This document shows positions 1-7,920 of a DNA stretch of 64,000 nt, piece by piece. Below the pieces are notes generated by a model. That model was not told the origin of the DNA and searched no databases. It saw only the letters and a list, made by a program, of their open reading frames with translations. The position numbers were made by a program, and so were the translations under genes. Source of the stretch: Marivivens donghaensis (GTDB lineage Bacteria > Pseudomonadota > Alphaproteobacteria > Rhodobacterales > Rhodobacteraceae); the NCBI RefSeq assembly GCF_030410045.1, contig NZ_JAUFRA010000001.1:124001-188000 (forward strand), written 5' to 3'. Position 1 is the stretch's first letter, and each line of letters opens with the position of its first letter.

Positions 1-111
1 GAAGAAGCCGCGGCGCGGATGATGGCGCTTATGATTGAACTTGGTGGTGCAGAGTTGGTGGGTGACATGACTGAAATGCCTTCGGGCATATTCCTTCAGC
101 CACGGAACTAA
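1..111 (+). CDS. 3' end of a probable ABC transporter substrate-binding protein (partial)
   Basis: Only the last 36 codons are in the window, ending with TAA at 109-111. The tail reads as a short helix (MMALMIELGGAELVGD) followed by a proline-ended segment, like the C-termini of NMT1/TauA-type periplasmic binding proteins. The next gene downstream encodes a NitT/TauT-type ATPase, which supports that reading. The upstream part is needed to confirm it; it could be any protein with a similar tail. Confidence 0.5.
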   Translation, partial: EEAAARMMALMIELGGAELVGDMTEMPSGIFLQPRN

Positions 112-114
112 GAA

Positions 115-753
115 GTGGCGTCCACTCTCAGAAAAACAACAGAGCCCGCTTTGGCGGGCTCGGCCGTTTTGTCGGTCGAATTGGACGGTTTCGCTATTAG
201 GGGAACGCCAATTCTCGGCGCACTCGCTCTTGAGGTGGCGCGAGGTGAAACCGTTGCTCTGACGGGGCCATCTGGGATCGGTAAGACGACATTGCTGCGG
301 ATCATCGCGGGGCTTGAGTCTGGCTATCACGGAAAAGTCCGATTGCGCGGTGTCCCTGCCGTCGTGTTCCAAGAGCCAACATTACTGCGTTGGCGAACCT
401 TGGCGCAGAACCTATGCCTCGCCACGCGCATTTCCGAACGCGATGCCTTGGATCATTTGGCCAGAGTGGGATTGGCGGACAAAGCTGACCTTTTCCCCGA
501 TCAACTCAGCCTCGGGCAGCAGCGAAGGCTATCACTCGCGCGGGCCTTCGCCTTGCGTCCTGATATCCTGCTGATGGACGAGCCTTTCGTGTCGCTTGAT
601 CCGTCCTTGGCCGAAGAGATGATGACGCTCTTTGAAAAGCTCAGGGCGGATGATCAGCCCGCAACACTTCTGATCACACATGAAGAGCGCGAAGCTGAAC
701 GATTGGCGGACCGCATCGTTCGGCTGGATGGCCGCCCTGCAATGGTCGTTTAG
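115..753 (+). CDS. NitT/TauT-type ABC transporter ATP-binding protein
   Basis: Cytoplasmic ATPase of an importer of the nitrate/sulfonate/taurine class. Visible motifs are Walker A GPSGIGKTT (about residues 51-59), the signature LSLGQ (131-135), Walker B ILLMDEP (151-157) and the H-loop in LITHE (H189). At 212 aa it is short for the family because the C-terminal extension is missing. The GTG start at 115 is doubtful: the first codons contain a perfect 8-bp hairpin (141-160) that looks like a terminator, and the family-like part begins at about residue 20, so a later start such as TTG near 169 is possible. It follows the end of a binding-protein gene by 3 bp; a matching permease lies at 14.2 kb. 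Confidence 0.8.
   Translation: MASTLRKTTEPALAGSAVLSVELDGFAIRGTPILGALALEVARGETVALTGPSGIGKTTLLRIIAGLESGYHGKVRLRGVPAVVFQEPTLLRWRTLAQNLCLATRISERDALDHLARVGLADKADLFPDQLSLGQQRRLSLARAFALRPDILLMDEPFVSLDPSLAEEMMTLFEKLRADDQPATLLITHEEREAERLADRIVRLDGRPAMVV
141..160. terminator. GC-rich perfect hairpin, possible terminator or attenuator
   Basis: GAGCCCGC, loop TTTG, GCGGGCTC: 8 bp without mismatch, followed a few bases later by a short T-run (GTTTTG). It lies 30 bp after a stop codon and inside the reading frame of the ATPase if the first start codon is used, so it argues for a later start or for attenuation between binding protein and ATPase. Confidence 0.4.
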
Positions 754-1298
754 AACAACGGTGAGAATTTCCAGTTGTCCGCGTCAGGTGTAATTTCATT
801 CAAATCATAGTCTGCGCCACGCAGACGCTGGGCAATTTCGACGCCTTGCGATGCGGCTTGATCAACAAATGTTTTGCCTGCCTCGCTGTCCTGTTCGACG
901 CCCCAGCCGCGCATTAAATCGATGCCATGGTTAAACATGCCGACTGGATCGCCAGCTTCGGCGGCTTGACGGTTCCATTCTGCGGCGGCCTCGGGGTCGA
1001 TGTAGCCGTCGCCACCAAACCCGTTATCCTCCATGTAGGCCATCCAAGACATCGCGGCGGAGTAGCCAGCATCAGCGCAGGTCTCAAAAGTAAGGCGGGC
1101 GCTGTCATGGTTGCCACCTTTGGTCATGAAATACCCCGCAGCGCAGCCTGTCATCGAAGTCTCGCCGCGGCTCATATCCTCAAGGATTCGATCCATGGTT
1201 AGCTCTTCTCGGTTAAGGTCTCCGTAGAGCGATAGATCATCTTCTTCGGCCAAGACGGGTGTCGCGAGAATTGCGATGATGAAAGCAAACTTAAACAT
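750..1298 (-). CDS. Secreted Sel1-repeat protein of the PQQ dehydrogenase cluster
   Basis: 182 aa with a short signal peptide (MFKFAFIIAILATPVLA, cleaved after about residue 17) and two or three degenerate Sel1-like helical repeats, for example AAEWNRQAAEAGDPVGMFNHG at about 105-125 (positions approximate). Sel1 repeats usually act as protein-interaction scaffolds. Proteins of this type accompany PQQ-dependent alcohol dehydrogenase gene sets, which fits the next five genes. It converges with the ATPase gene and overlaps its end by 4 bp. The exact role is not known; a periplasmic scaffold or assembly role is inferred from context. Confidence 0.65.
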   Translation of the reverse strand: MFKFAFIIAILATPVLAEEDDLSLYGDLNREELTMDRILEDMSRGETSMTGCAAGYFMTKGGNHDSARLTFETCADAGYSAAMSWMAYMEDNGFGGDGYIDPEAAAEWNRQAAEAGDPVGMFNHGIDLMRGWGVEQDSEAGKTFVDQAASQGVEIAQRLRGADYDLNEITPDADNWKFSPLF

Positions 1299-1375
1299 AT
1301 GCGTCGTCCTCCCTATCCGTTGAGACTAGCGAAAACCCCAAGAAAAGTCGCCCTTCCTATGGTCGTAGATCGGCG

Positions 1376-2164
1376 TCAGCCCTTTTTGCGGATCATACCT
1401 CGGGCAGGGTCGTATCCCCAGATAGCCAGTGCGAGAAATGCACCGGTCGCAAGGAGGCTCCATCCAAGAGCGGGCAAATTGAATTGCGCATAGAGAGCAA
1501 ATCGGACCAATTCGACGGCTTGGGTAAAGGGATTCACAGCGCAAATGTCGTGCAACAATCGGCCCGCCTCGGCCATTTTCCAGAGTGGGTAGAGCGCCGA
1601 GGACAGAAAGAACATCGGGAAGATTACGAAGTTCATCACACCTGCAAAGTTCTCTAGCTGCTTCACGAACGATGAGAGCGCGAGGCCTAAGGCTCCTAGC
1701 ATCAACCCGCCTACCAGCAGGGCGGGGAATGCGGTGACGTAGCCAATCGTGGGCATCCGAATGCCGTAAATCCTCGCAATTAGTAGGAAGGTGTAGCACT
1801 GCAGGATGCTGATGATCGCACCTGCGACCAGCTTGCAGAATAGCAACCACCAACGGGGCAGAGGGGCCGTCAAAAGCACCTTCATCGATCCCATTTCACG
1901 ATCGTAGACCAGCGATAGTGACGACTGCATCCCGTTGAACAGCAGGATCATGCCGCACAGTCCGGGGATGATGTAAATCTCGTAGGTGATGTAGGTCAGG
2001 TAAGGCGGCGTGATCGAGAGGCCGAGCGCCGCGCGGAATCCTGCTGCAAAGACCAAAAGCCAGACCAATGGACGGACCAAGGCCGCAACAAAGCGTTCGC
2101 GTTGACCGATGTAGCGTAGCGCCTCGCGTTGAATAATGGCGATGAGGGCGGTGAAGTAGATCAT
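1376..2164 (-). CDS. ABC-2 type permease of the PQQ-dependent alcohol dehydrogenase system
   Basis: 262-aa integral membrane protein with about six hydrophobic segments and the ABC-2 exporter layout: an N-terminal cytoplasmic stretch with FVAALVRPLVWLLVF, and a core loop YDREMGSMKVLLTAPLPRWW typical of the family's cytoplasmic loop before the third helix. Its start overlaps the stop of the ATPase gene (ATGA overlap at 2161-2164), so the two are co-translated as an exporter. In PQQ-dehydrogenase clusters this pair is conserved, but its substrate is unknown. Confidence 0.8.
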   Translation of the reverse strand: MIYFTALIAIIQREALRYIGQRERFVAALVRPLVWLLVFAAGFRAALGLSITPPYLTYITYEIYIIPGLCGMILLFNGMQSSLSLVYDREMGSMKVLLTAPLPRWWLLFCKLVAGAIISILQCYTFLLIARIYGIRMPTIGYVTAFPALLVGGLMLGALGLALSSFVKQLENFAGVMNFVIFPMFFLSSALYPLWKMAEAGRLLHDICAVNPFTQAVELVRFALYAQFNLPALGWSLLATGAFLALAIWGYDPARGMIRKKG

Positions 2165-2880
2165 GCTGTCTCACCGACCATTTCGAGGAAGGCAGTCTGC
2201 AGGGGGTCGTCACCAGCGATGCGATGGGCCGTGTCGGATGCCAAAACCTCGCCTTTATGAAGGATAACTAACTCGTCTGTCAGGCGGACTTCGTCGGTTA
2301 AATGTGTCGCCCATAGAACCGTCATTTGTGTGTCGTCGCAGAGATCATGAACGTGGTTTGTGATCGCGGCTCTGGCTGGGGCGTCGAGGCCAACCGTTGG
2401 CTCGTCCAGAAGCATAACGGCGGGTCGATGAAGTAGCGCTCGTGCGATCTCTGTCCGCCGTCTGTGGCCGCCGTTCAGGGCGCGGACTTTCTCGGATGCA
2501 CGTTCCCGCATGCCCAAACGATCAAGGGCTTCATCAATACGCTTTGCTGCCGTTTGACCTGACAACCCATGCAGCGCCGCAAAATACCGCAAGCTCTGCG
2601 CGACCGTCAGATCAAGGTCGAGTGTGGTTTGTTGAAAGACTACTCCCATCCGAGCGAGTGCGGCTCTCGGCTGGGTTCTTATGTCATGACCTGCAATCGC
2701 GATTCCACCTTGCCGAGCTGCCAATAATCCCGTCAGCAGGGAAAAAAGCGTGGATTTCCCTGCTCCGTTCGGTCCGAGGAGGGCACAAAACTGGCCCTCA
2801 TCTATGCTAAAGCTGACGCCATTTAGCGCCACCTTCGAGCCGTATCGGTAGTGCAGATCACTGACGCGGAGAGCGCTCAC
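2161..2880 (-). CDS. ABC-2 type ATP-binding protein of the PQQ-dependent alcohol dehydrogenase system
   Basis: 239 aa. Walker A GPNGAGKST (about 36-44), Walker B VMLLDEP (about 155-161) and an H-loop in LWATHL are all present. The signature reads LNGGH instead of the usual LSGGQ (about 135-139), a recurring variant in this exporter subgroup. It shares an ATGA overlap with its permease and lies 11 bp after the propeller gene, so the whole minus-strand run from 5027 to 1376 looks like one operon. Together they probably export or flip a component needed for PQQ dehydrogenase function; that role is inferred. Confidence 0.82.
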   Translation of the reverse strand: MSALRVSDLHYRYGSKVALNGVSFSIDEGQFCALLGPNGAGKSTLFSLLTGLLAARQGGIAIAGHDIRTQPRAALARMGVVFQQTTLDLDLTVAQSLRYFAALHGLSGQTAAKRIDEALDRLGMRERASEKVRALNGGHRRRTEIARALLHRPAVMLLDEPTVGLDAPARAAITNHVHDLCDDTQMTVLWATHLTDEVRLTDELVILHKGEVLASDTAHRIAGDDPLQTAFLEMVGETA

Positions 2881-2891
2881 TTAGTCGTCCT

Positions 2892-3851
2892 TTACTCAGT
2901 CGGTCGAAATGCTGCGCCCCAAGGGAACCGACCGACTTTGATTGTGCGGATCGGTGTGCGGCTTGCAACATCAATCACCGTGACGTCCCCAGAGACGCCG
3001 TTGGTGGTGTAAAGCTCTGTGTTGTCGTCGTTGAATGCCATGTGCCAAACGCGGCGGCCCACGAGGATGTAGTCTTCGACTTCAAACGTCTTCGCGTTGA
3101 TCGTCGCGACATGGTTAGACGGACCCAAGGTTACGAATACCGTTTTACCGTCTTCGGTAAATTCAAATCCGACAGGTTGGATATTATCAGGGTGAACCCC
3201 TGTGATCTCGAACCTGATTTTCGCGATCTCCGATTGGTCGGCCACGTTAAACACAGTCACGGTGCCGCCGATTTCCGAGCTTACCCAAAGCTGGCTTCCA
3301 TCATGGGTGAATTCTGCGTGACGAGGACGACTATCGACCAAAGTGTTCGCGAACAGTTCGTGCGTTTCCGTGTTGATCCAATGCGCCATATTGGTCGTTT
3401 CAGAGGTCGTAATGGCAATCAAACCGTCAGGTGAAATTGCCATGCCTTCTGGTTCAATGCCTACGTCAATTTGGGCGACGACTTTACGGGTTTCAACATC
3501 GACAACGGTGGCAATCGCATCGTCTTCGTTGGCGATGTAGAGGTGCCGATTGTCGGGGTGCAGCGCGAATTGTTCGGGGTCTTCGCCAGAGGGCAGATCG
3601 TGTAGGATTTCACCTGTATTAGGGTCGACAACCTGAACTGTGTCGCTGTCAGATGCGCAGATATAAACGACCGAATAATCCTTGGAGAATGTGATCCCGC
3701 GAGGGCGTTCGCCGACCTCGATCGTGCGTTTGACTTCGTAGGTTTCCGTATCGATAACGCTGACGGTGTCGTCGTGTTCATTGGTGACCCAAATCTCACC
3801 AGACAGTGCAGGGCTTGCCGCCAATAAGGCGGGGATCAAAATCTTTTTCAT
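2892..3851 (-). CDS. Periplasmic YVTN-family beta-propeller protein (PQQ catabolism-associated)
   Basis: 319 aa with a signal peptide (MKKILIPALLAASPALSG) and seven repeats of a YVTN-type blade, each with a core such as VSVIDTETYEVKRTIEVG followed by ITFSKDYSVVYI. Such propellers occur next to PQQ-dependent dehydrogenases and are named PQQ-dependent catabolism-associated propeller proteins. No enzymatic residues can be assigned. It starts 3 bp after the stop of the upstream binding-protein gene and is in the same operon. The start is clear because the signal peptide follows directly. Confidence 0.82.
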   Translation of the reverse strand: MKKILIPALLAASPALSGEIWVTNEHDDTVSVIDTETYEVKRTIEVGERPRGITFSKDYSVVYICASDSDTVQVVDPNTGEILHDLPSGEDPEQFALHPDNRHLYIANEDDAIATVVDVETRKVVAQIDVGIEPEGMAISPDGLIAITTSETTNMAHWINTETHELFANTLVDSRPRHAEFTHDGSQLWVSSEIGGTVTVFNVADQSEIAKIRFEITGVHPDNIQPVGFEFTEDGKTVFVTLGPSNHVATINAKTFEVEDYILVGRRVWHMAFNDDNTELYTTNGVSGDVTVIDVASRTPIRTIKVGRFPWGAAFRPTE

Positions 3852-3854
3852 AAA

Positions 3855-5027
3855 TTACTCCGTAAACGCTGAGCATCGGGACTCGGGTTTATCAATCCCG
3901 AGTGTGTCTAGCTCGTTAACTGGGTGTAAAAAGCCGTCCATCGGGGGCACTGCGATCACCGCATGCGCATGGACGACAGGGATTGGTTGACGCATTTGGC
4001 CGTTCCAATCCCGAAACGAAAGCGGGCGGCCCTTGAATGCGCCGAGTTCAAATTCGGGCGACAAGATGTAGTCGCGCAAAACAGAGGCATCATCTGATGC
4101 TGTGCGCGTGACAGCTTCGCCGATGGTGCGGATGGCGGCGAAAGCAGCGTAGTCGACCGAACGCATCGAGCGGCCTGCGTACTCTTCGAACCTGTTCTGA
4201 AGCTGAACACCGCCCCATTGCTCCATCACGGGGGACCATGCGACGGGTTGTGCACCTTCGGACCCGGCCAAAAGCACGGGCTCCCAGGTATTGAACGGTA
4301 GATACCGCGCGAAGTCGCCCGTTTCATCGGCGACGAGCATCGCGTCGTGGTTGGGAAAATCTTGGGTGAACAAAGGCACTTCGGCACTGGCGGCGCGGCG
4401 CATATTCGCGTCGAAAACCCATTCCTTTTCATCTCTGATCCGCAGGCCGAATTTGGTCGCTGATCGCCGCAAAGCGTTTGCGAACGCGATGTCTGGCTCA
4501 TGGGTGCCTGACACCATCACGAGGTCGGTCCACCGCCGTGATTGTAGGAGTTGCATAAGAGCGTCCGACCGCATTGCGTAACTTGGTAACGTGTGCAGCA
4601 GGTTTGCTCGGCAATGATCGTCCCGTAGCGCGTCGTCGTAGTTCGAGACGTTAAAGAACAAGGTATCCTTAGCTGCCTCCAGATCAACGATTTGGGTCAT
4701 ATCTGCGCTGGGCGCATCAATCAAAATGAGGTCGGTGGATACCAGAATTTCATTAGCGGTCGCCACAAGATCACCGCCCACAGGAACGCTGCGAATATCC
4801 AGCGTGAAAGTCTGGCCGAGGAATTTCCCCGTGGTGATGTTGTCCGCTAGCCCGACAAAAGCACCCGCGATTCCTTCGTCTTCGGGGACGGCATCGAGGT
4901 TCGATAAAACAGGTGGCCTGTCAATTTCTTGACGCAGGTAGGCAATATTCACAACGGTTTCGGCGACGACAGGCGCTGCCAAGCAAAGCGCAAAAAGCCC
5001 GCAAAATGTGCGCGTTACGGTCTTCAT
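3855..5027 (-). CDS. ABC-type substrate-binding protein of the PQQ-dependent alcohol dehydrogenase system
   Basis: 390 aa, signal peptide MKTVTRTFCGLFALCLAAPVVA, then a periplasmic-binding-fold protein related to branched-chain amino acid receptors (segments INIAYLRQEIDRPP-like near the N-terminus, and VDYAAFAAIRTIGEAVTRT near residue 300). In PQQ-dehydrogenase clusters this protein accompanies the ABC-2 exporter, although no matching importer permease is present. It is the first gene of the minus-strand operon and is divergent from the cytochrome gene at 5178; the 150-bp gap must hold promoters for both directions. Confidence 0.75.
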   Translation of the reverse strand: MKTVTRTFCGLFALCLAAPVVAETVVNIAYLRQEIDRPPVLSNLDAVPEDEGIAGAFVGLADNITTGKFLGQTFTLDIRSVPVGGDLVATANEILVSTDLILIDAPSADMTQIVDLEAAKDTLFFNVSNYDDALRDDHCRANLLHTLPSYAMRSDALMQLLQSRRWTDLVMVSGTHEPDIAFANALRRSATKFGLRIRDEKEWVFDANMRRAASAEVPLFTQDFPNHDAMLVADETGDFARYLPFNTWEPVLLAGSEGAQPVAWSPVMEQWGGVQLQNRFEEYAGRSMRSVDYAAFAAIRTIGEAVTRTASDDASVLRDYILSPEFELGAFKGRPLSFRDWNGQMRQPIPVVHAHAVIAVPPMDGFLHPVNELDTLGIDKPESRCSAFTE

Positions 5028-5177
5028 AGCGATCCTCCCTCACCGCAGCCTAGGGCCTCAGAGAAGTGAGGCGAATACGACTATCGTCGTGGCTCCCCTT
5101 AAACCAAGGTCGCATAGATTAGTGGGACGAGAGCATGGCAATCAGATCGCCAAACATGCGTTCGAGGAGGAACACTC

Positions 5178-5870
5178 ATGAAAACGTCACGCAAGACGTC
5201 GATTTTCGCAGCGGGCTTCATCGCAGTTGCGGCACTGGCACATGCTCATGGCGACGTGGCGCCCCAGCCAATTAATACCGATGCTTTGCCAGATGTGGGT
5301 GACGAATGGTTGAGTGAGAACCCGTACCGCGCTGAAGCTGCGGGTGACGAGGTATGGCTCAAGGCTGTTGAGATCGGCTCGTCGGGGTACAACCAGAACT
5401 GCGCACGTTGCCACGGCCTCGGCGTGATTTCTGGTGGTCTTGCTCCGGACCTCCGTTTCCTTGAAGCTGAAGAATACGGCGATGAGTGGTTCGTTGAGCG
5501 CTTCCAACACGGGTACACCCAAAACGGTACGACAAAGATGCCTGCGTTCGGTGAAATCCTTGGTCAGAAAGCGGGCTGGGCGATCCGCACCTATATCGAA
5601 ACTCGTCCTGATGACGTGATGGTCACAGATCAGGCGCCCCGCCTGATGGAGCTGCGTGACCTGCTCATGTCGATGTCAACGGGTGGTGACGGCGATGCGG
5701 CCGCTATTCAAACCGAACTCAATGAGATTGCGTCGAGCATCGAAACCCTGTCTGGCGCACCTGTGGCTGTTTCCATCGCATGGGAAGCAGCGCGTTCCAT
5801 CAGCGATACGCCTGAGAGCTACAAACACGCAGGCGAAATCCTAACCGTTGGTCTTTCGGCGGCGCACTGA
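5178..5870 (+). CDS. pedF: Cytochrome c-550, PedF-like
   Basis: 230 aa, signal peptide MKTSRKTSIFAAGFIAVAALAHAH, heme-binding CARCH at 75-79 and a probable axial methionine in TKMPAF (M121). This is the soluble electron acceptor type that serves PQQ-dependent alcohol dehydrogenases. The C-terminal 100 residues after the heme domain are an extension without a recognised motif. A strong GAGGAGGAA ribosome site precedes ATG 5178. The stop overlaps the next start by one base, so the two are translationally coupled. The gene symbol follows the Pseudomonas pedF family and is a family-level assignment. Confidence 0.8.
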   Translation: MKTSRKTSIFAAGFIAVAALAHAHGDVAPQPINTDALPDVGDEWLSENPYRAEAAGDEVWLKAVEIGSSGYNQNCARCHGLGVISGGLAPDLRFLEAEEYGDEWFVERFQHGYTQNGTTKMPAFGEILGQKAGWAIRTYIETRPDDVMVTDQAPRLMELRDLLMSMSTGGDGDAAAIQTELNEIASSIETLSGAPVAVSIAWEAARSISDTPESYKHAGEILTVGLSAAH

Positions 5871-6778
5871 TGATTAAAAGCCGATCCGCTCTCGCGCGTT
5901 CCATCCTAGCGATTGCATTCGCAATCGGGTCGGCCAATTTTGTGAATGCTCGGTGCGAAGACTACGCGCCGAGCGCACGCCCTCAAAATACGGCTCGCGA
6001 CTATGTTGGTGCAGATCTAGACACGATTGTTGAGCGTGGATGGATCGAGTTCGCCGTTTACGAAGACCTTCCTCCTTATAGCTGGAAAGACGGTGCCGAA
6101 GATCGTGGTGTAGACGTCGAGATCGCCCGTCTGATTGCCGAAGCGCTGGGCGTCGAGCCGCGTTTTAAATACGTGACCTCGGGCGAAAACGTCGAAGCTG
6201 ATCTGCGCAACTGGATCTGGAAAGGTCCCGTAGTTGGCGGCGCAGTTGCGAATGTGATGATGCACATTCCGTACAACAGCGATCTTGGGTGTCGGGTCGA
6301 ACAGGTGACGTTTACGGGGCAGGTCTACGCTGACACGATCGGAATCGCATATGATCCAGCGTTTTACGAGGACAGTCAGCCAACGCCGCCCTATTTCCGC
6401 TTTGACCCAGTTGGGGTGGAAAATGACACCATCGCTGATTTCTACCTAACCAATTTGTTGGGAATGGCTGCGGCTCCGAATATCCATCGTTACCCTGATG
6501 TAGGCGATGCAGTGCAAGCGATTGACGCGGGTGACGTACGCGCGGCCATGGGGCCTTTGGCGCGTTTGGAACACTGGGCGAGTCATGAGACAGAAGTATA
6601 CGCTCCGCCTTTACCAAATTTCGCCGTCGGTAAATGGACTGTTGGTGTTGCGGTTCACATGTCGTACCGTCCTCTCAGTTACGCAGTGGATGACGCCATC
6701 GTCGCTGCTTTGGACGACGGTCGGATTGAGCAGATTTTTGAAAACTACGGGCTGACCTTTTTGGCCCCAGAACGTTAG
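5870..6778 (+). CDS. Quinoprotein dehydrogenase-associated periplasmic binding protein (MoxJ/XoxJ-like)
   Basis: 302 aa, signal peptide, then a family 3 solute-binding fold: GWIEFAVYEDLPPYSWKDG followed by RGVDVEIARLIAEALGVEP and a C-terminal ALDDGRIEQIFENYGL. These are features of the MoxJ/XoxJ proteins that assist methanol or alcohol PQQ dehydrogenases, probably in activation or assembly. Coupled by overlap to the PedF-like cytochrome. The dehydrogenase itself is not in this window. A true amino acid importer role is unlikely because no permease or ATPase follows. Confidence 0.78.
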   Translation: MIKSRSALARSILAIAFAIGSANFVNARCEDYAPSARPQNTARDYVGADLDTIVERGWIEFAVYEDLPPYSWKDGAEDRGVDVEIARLIAEALGVEPRFKYVTSGENVEADLRNWIWKGPVVGGAVANVMMHIPYNSDLGCRVEQVTFTGQVYADTIGIAYDPAFYEDSQPTPPYFRFDPVGVENDTIADFYLTNLLGMAAAPNIHRYPDVGDAVQAIDAGDVRAAMGPLARLEHWASHETEVYAPPLPNFAVGKWTVGVAVHMSYRPLSYAVDDAIVAALDDGRIEQIFENYGLTFLAPER

Positions 6779-6852
6779 GGTCTAGCCCTTTAGTCTTATA
6801 TGAATGTTAGCGCCCATCGGCTTAGCTTGGGTGCATAAAGATGGAGGAAACC

Positions 6853-7377
6853 TTGGAACTTTCTGATTCCCGCGTGATCAATGCACCCAAAAATGAGGTT
6901 TGGACCGCATTGCTGAATCCCGAAGTTCTGAAAGATTGCATCCCAGGCTGTCAGGAAATGGCGGGATCAGTTGAAGAAGGTTTCGAGGCGACAGTTGTCC
7001 AAAAAATCGGTCCGGTGAAGGCGACCTTTAAGGGCGCGGTTCAGTTGACCGATATCGTCGAAGGCGAAAGCTGTACCATTAGTGGTGAAGGCAAAGGTGG
7101 TCCCGCTGGCTTTGCTAAAGGTGGCGCAAAGGTGCGTCTTGCCGAAGTCGAAGGCGGCACAGAGCTGTCCTATGATGTCGAGGCCAAGATCGGCGGTAAG
7201 ATTGCCCAGCTTGGCAGTCGGATCATTGATGGTGTTGCCCGCAAATTGGCAGACGAATTTTTTACGAAATTCCAATCGGTCGTCGAAGGCCCTGCTGAGG
7301 AGAGCGGAGCCGTCGAAGAAGGAGCGACCGAGACAGAAGTGAAGAAAGGCTGGCTTAAACGCACTTTTGGCGGCTGA
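6853..7377 (+). CDS. coxG: CoxG-like SRPBCC-domain protein of the CO dehydrogenase family
   Basis: SRPBCC/CoxG fold: IPGCQEM-type stretch (KDCIPGCQEMAGSVE), GPVKATFKG and AKIGGKIAQLGSRIIDG are hallmark segments. In carboxydotrophs CoxG helps recruit maturation proteins to the membrane. The start is taken as TTG 6853 because the translated N-terminus then matches the family's MELS start and a GGAGG site sits 5 bp upstream (6843-6847); ATG 6841 would place that site inside the gene. The acidic C-terminal tail after residue 150 is poorly conserved and ends in KKGWLKRTFGG. First gene of the cox operon. Confidence 0.82.
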   Translation: MELSDSRVINAPKNEVWTALLNPEVLKDCIPGCQEMAGSVEEGFEATVVQKIGPVKATFKGAVQLTDIVEGESCTISGEGKGGPAGFAKGGAKVRLAEVEGGTELSYDVEAKIGGKIAQLGSRIIDGVARKLADEFFTKFQSVVEGPAEESGAVEEGATETEVKKGWLKRTFGG

Positions 7378-7403
7378 GCCCAATCGTTTCAGGGAGGAGA
7401 AAC

Positions 7404-7889
7404 ATGACCAAAGTCACAATGACCGTGAACGGCAAGTCCGTAAGCGGCGAAGTTGAAGGTCGGACGCTACTCGTAGATTTTCTACGTGATGCACAACGAC
7501 TGACAGGAACCCACGTTGGTTGCGATACCTCGCAGTGTGGTGCGTGTACCGTGCATGTTGACGGGCTTCAGGTGAAGTCCTGCACCATGTTCGCGCTCGA
7601 AGCTGACGGCGCGACGGTTACCACCATCGAAGGTATGGGCAACGCAGACGGCACAATGTCGGCCCTGCAGGCATCCTTCCAAGAACATCACGGCCTACAG
7701 TGCGGTTTCTGCACTCCGGGTATGATCATGGCTGCGTCGTCGCTTTTGAAGGTGAACCCGAAGCCCACCGAGGCTGAGATCCGTCATCACCTTGAAGGCA
7801 ATATCTGCCGCTGCACAGGCTACCATAACATCGTCAAGGCGATCATGGCAGCCAGCGGGCAGGACGTAAGCGCAATCGCTGCTGAATAA
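7404..7889 (+). CDS. coxS: Molybdenum hydroxylase iron-sulfur subunit (CoxS family)
   Basis: 161 aa, the usual length for the small subunit. N-terminal plant-type [2Fe-2S] cluster ligands C40, C45, C48 and C60 (CDTSQCGAC); C-terminal helical-bundle cluster ligands C100, C103, C135 and C137 (CGFC and CRC). It passes electrons from the molybdenum cofactor in the large subunit to FAD in the medium subunit. GGAGGAGAAAC precedes ATG 7404. Gene order is coxG-S-L-M. Confidence 0.93.
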   Translation: MTKVTMTVNGKSVSGEVEGRTLLVDFLRDAQRLTGTHVGCDTSQCGACTVHVDGLQVKSCTMFALEADGATVTTIEGMGNADGTMSALQASFQEHHGLQCGFCTPGMIMAASSLLKVNPKPTEAEIRHHLEGNICRCTGYHNIVKAIMAASGQDVSAIAAE

Positions 7890-7920
7890 GCGGCGTCGAC
7901 AACAGTCTAGGGAGGAATAA

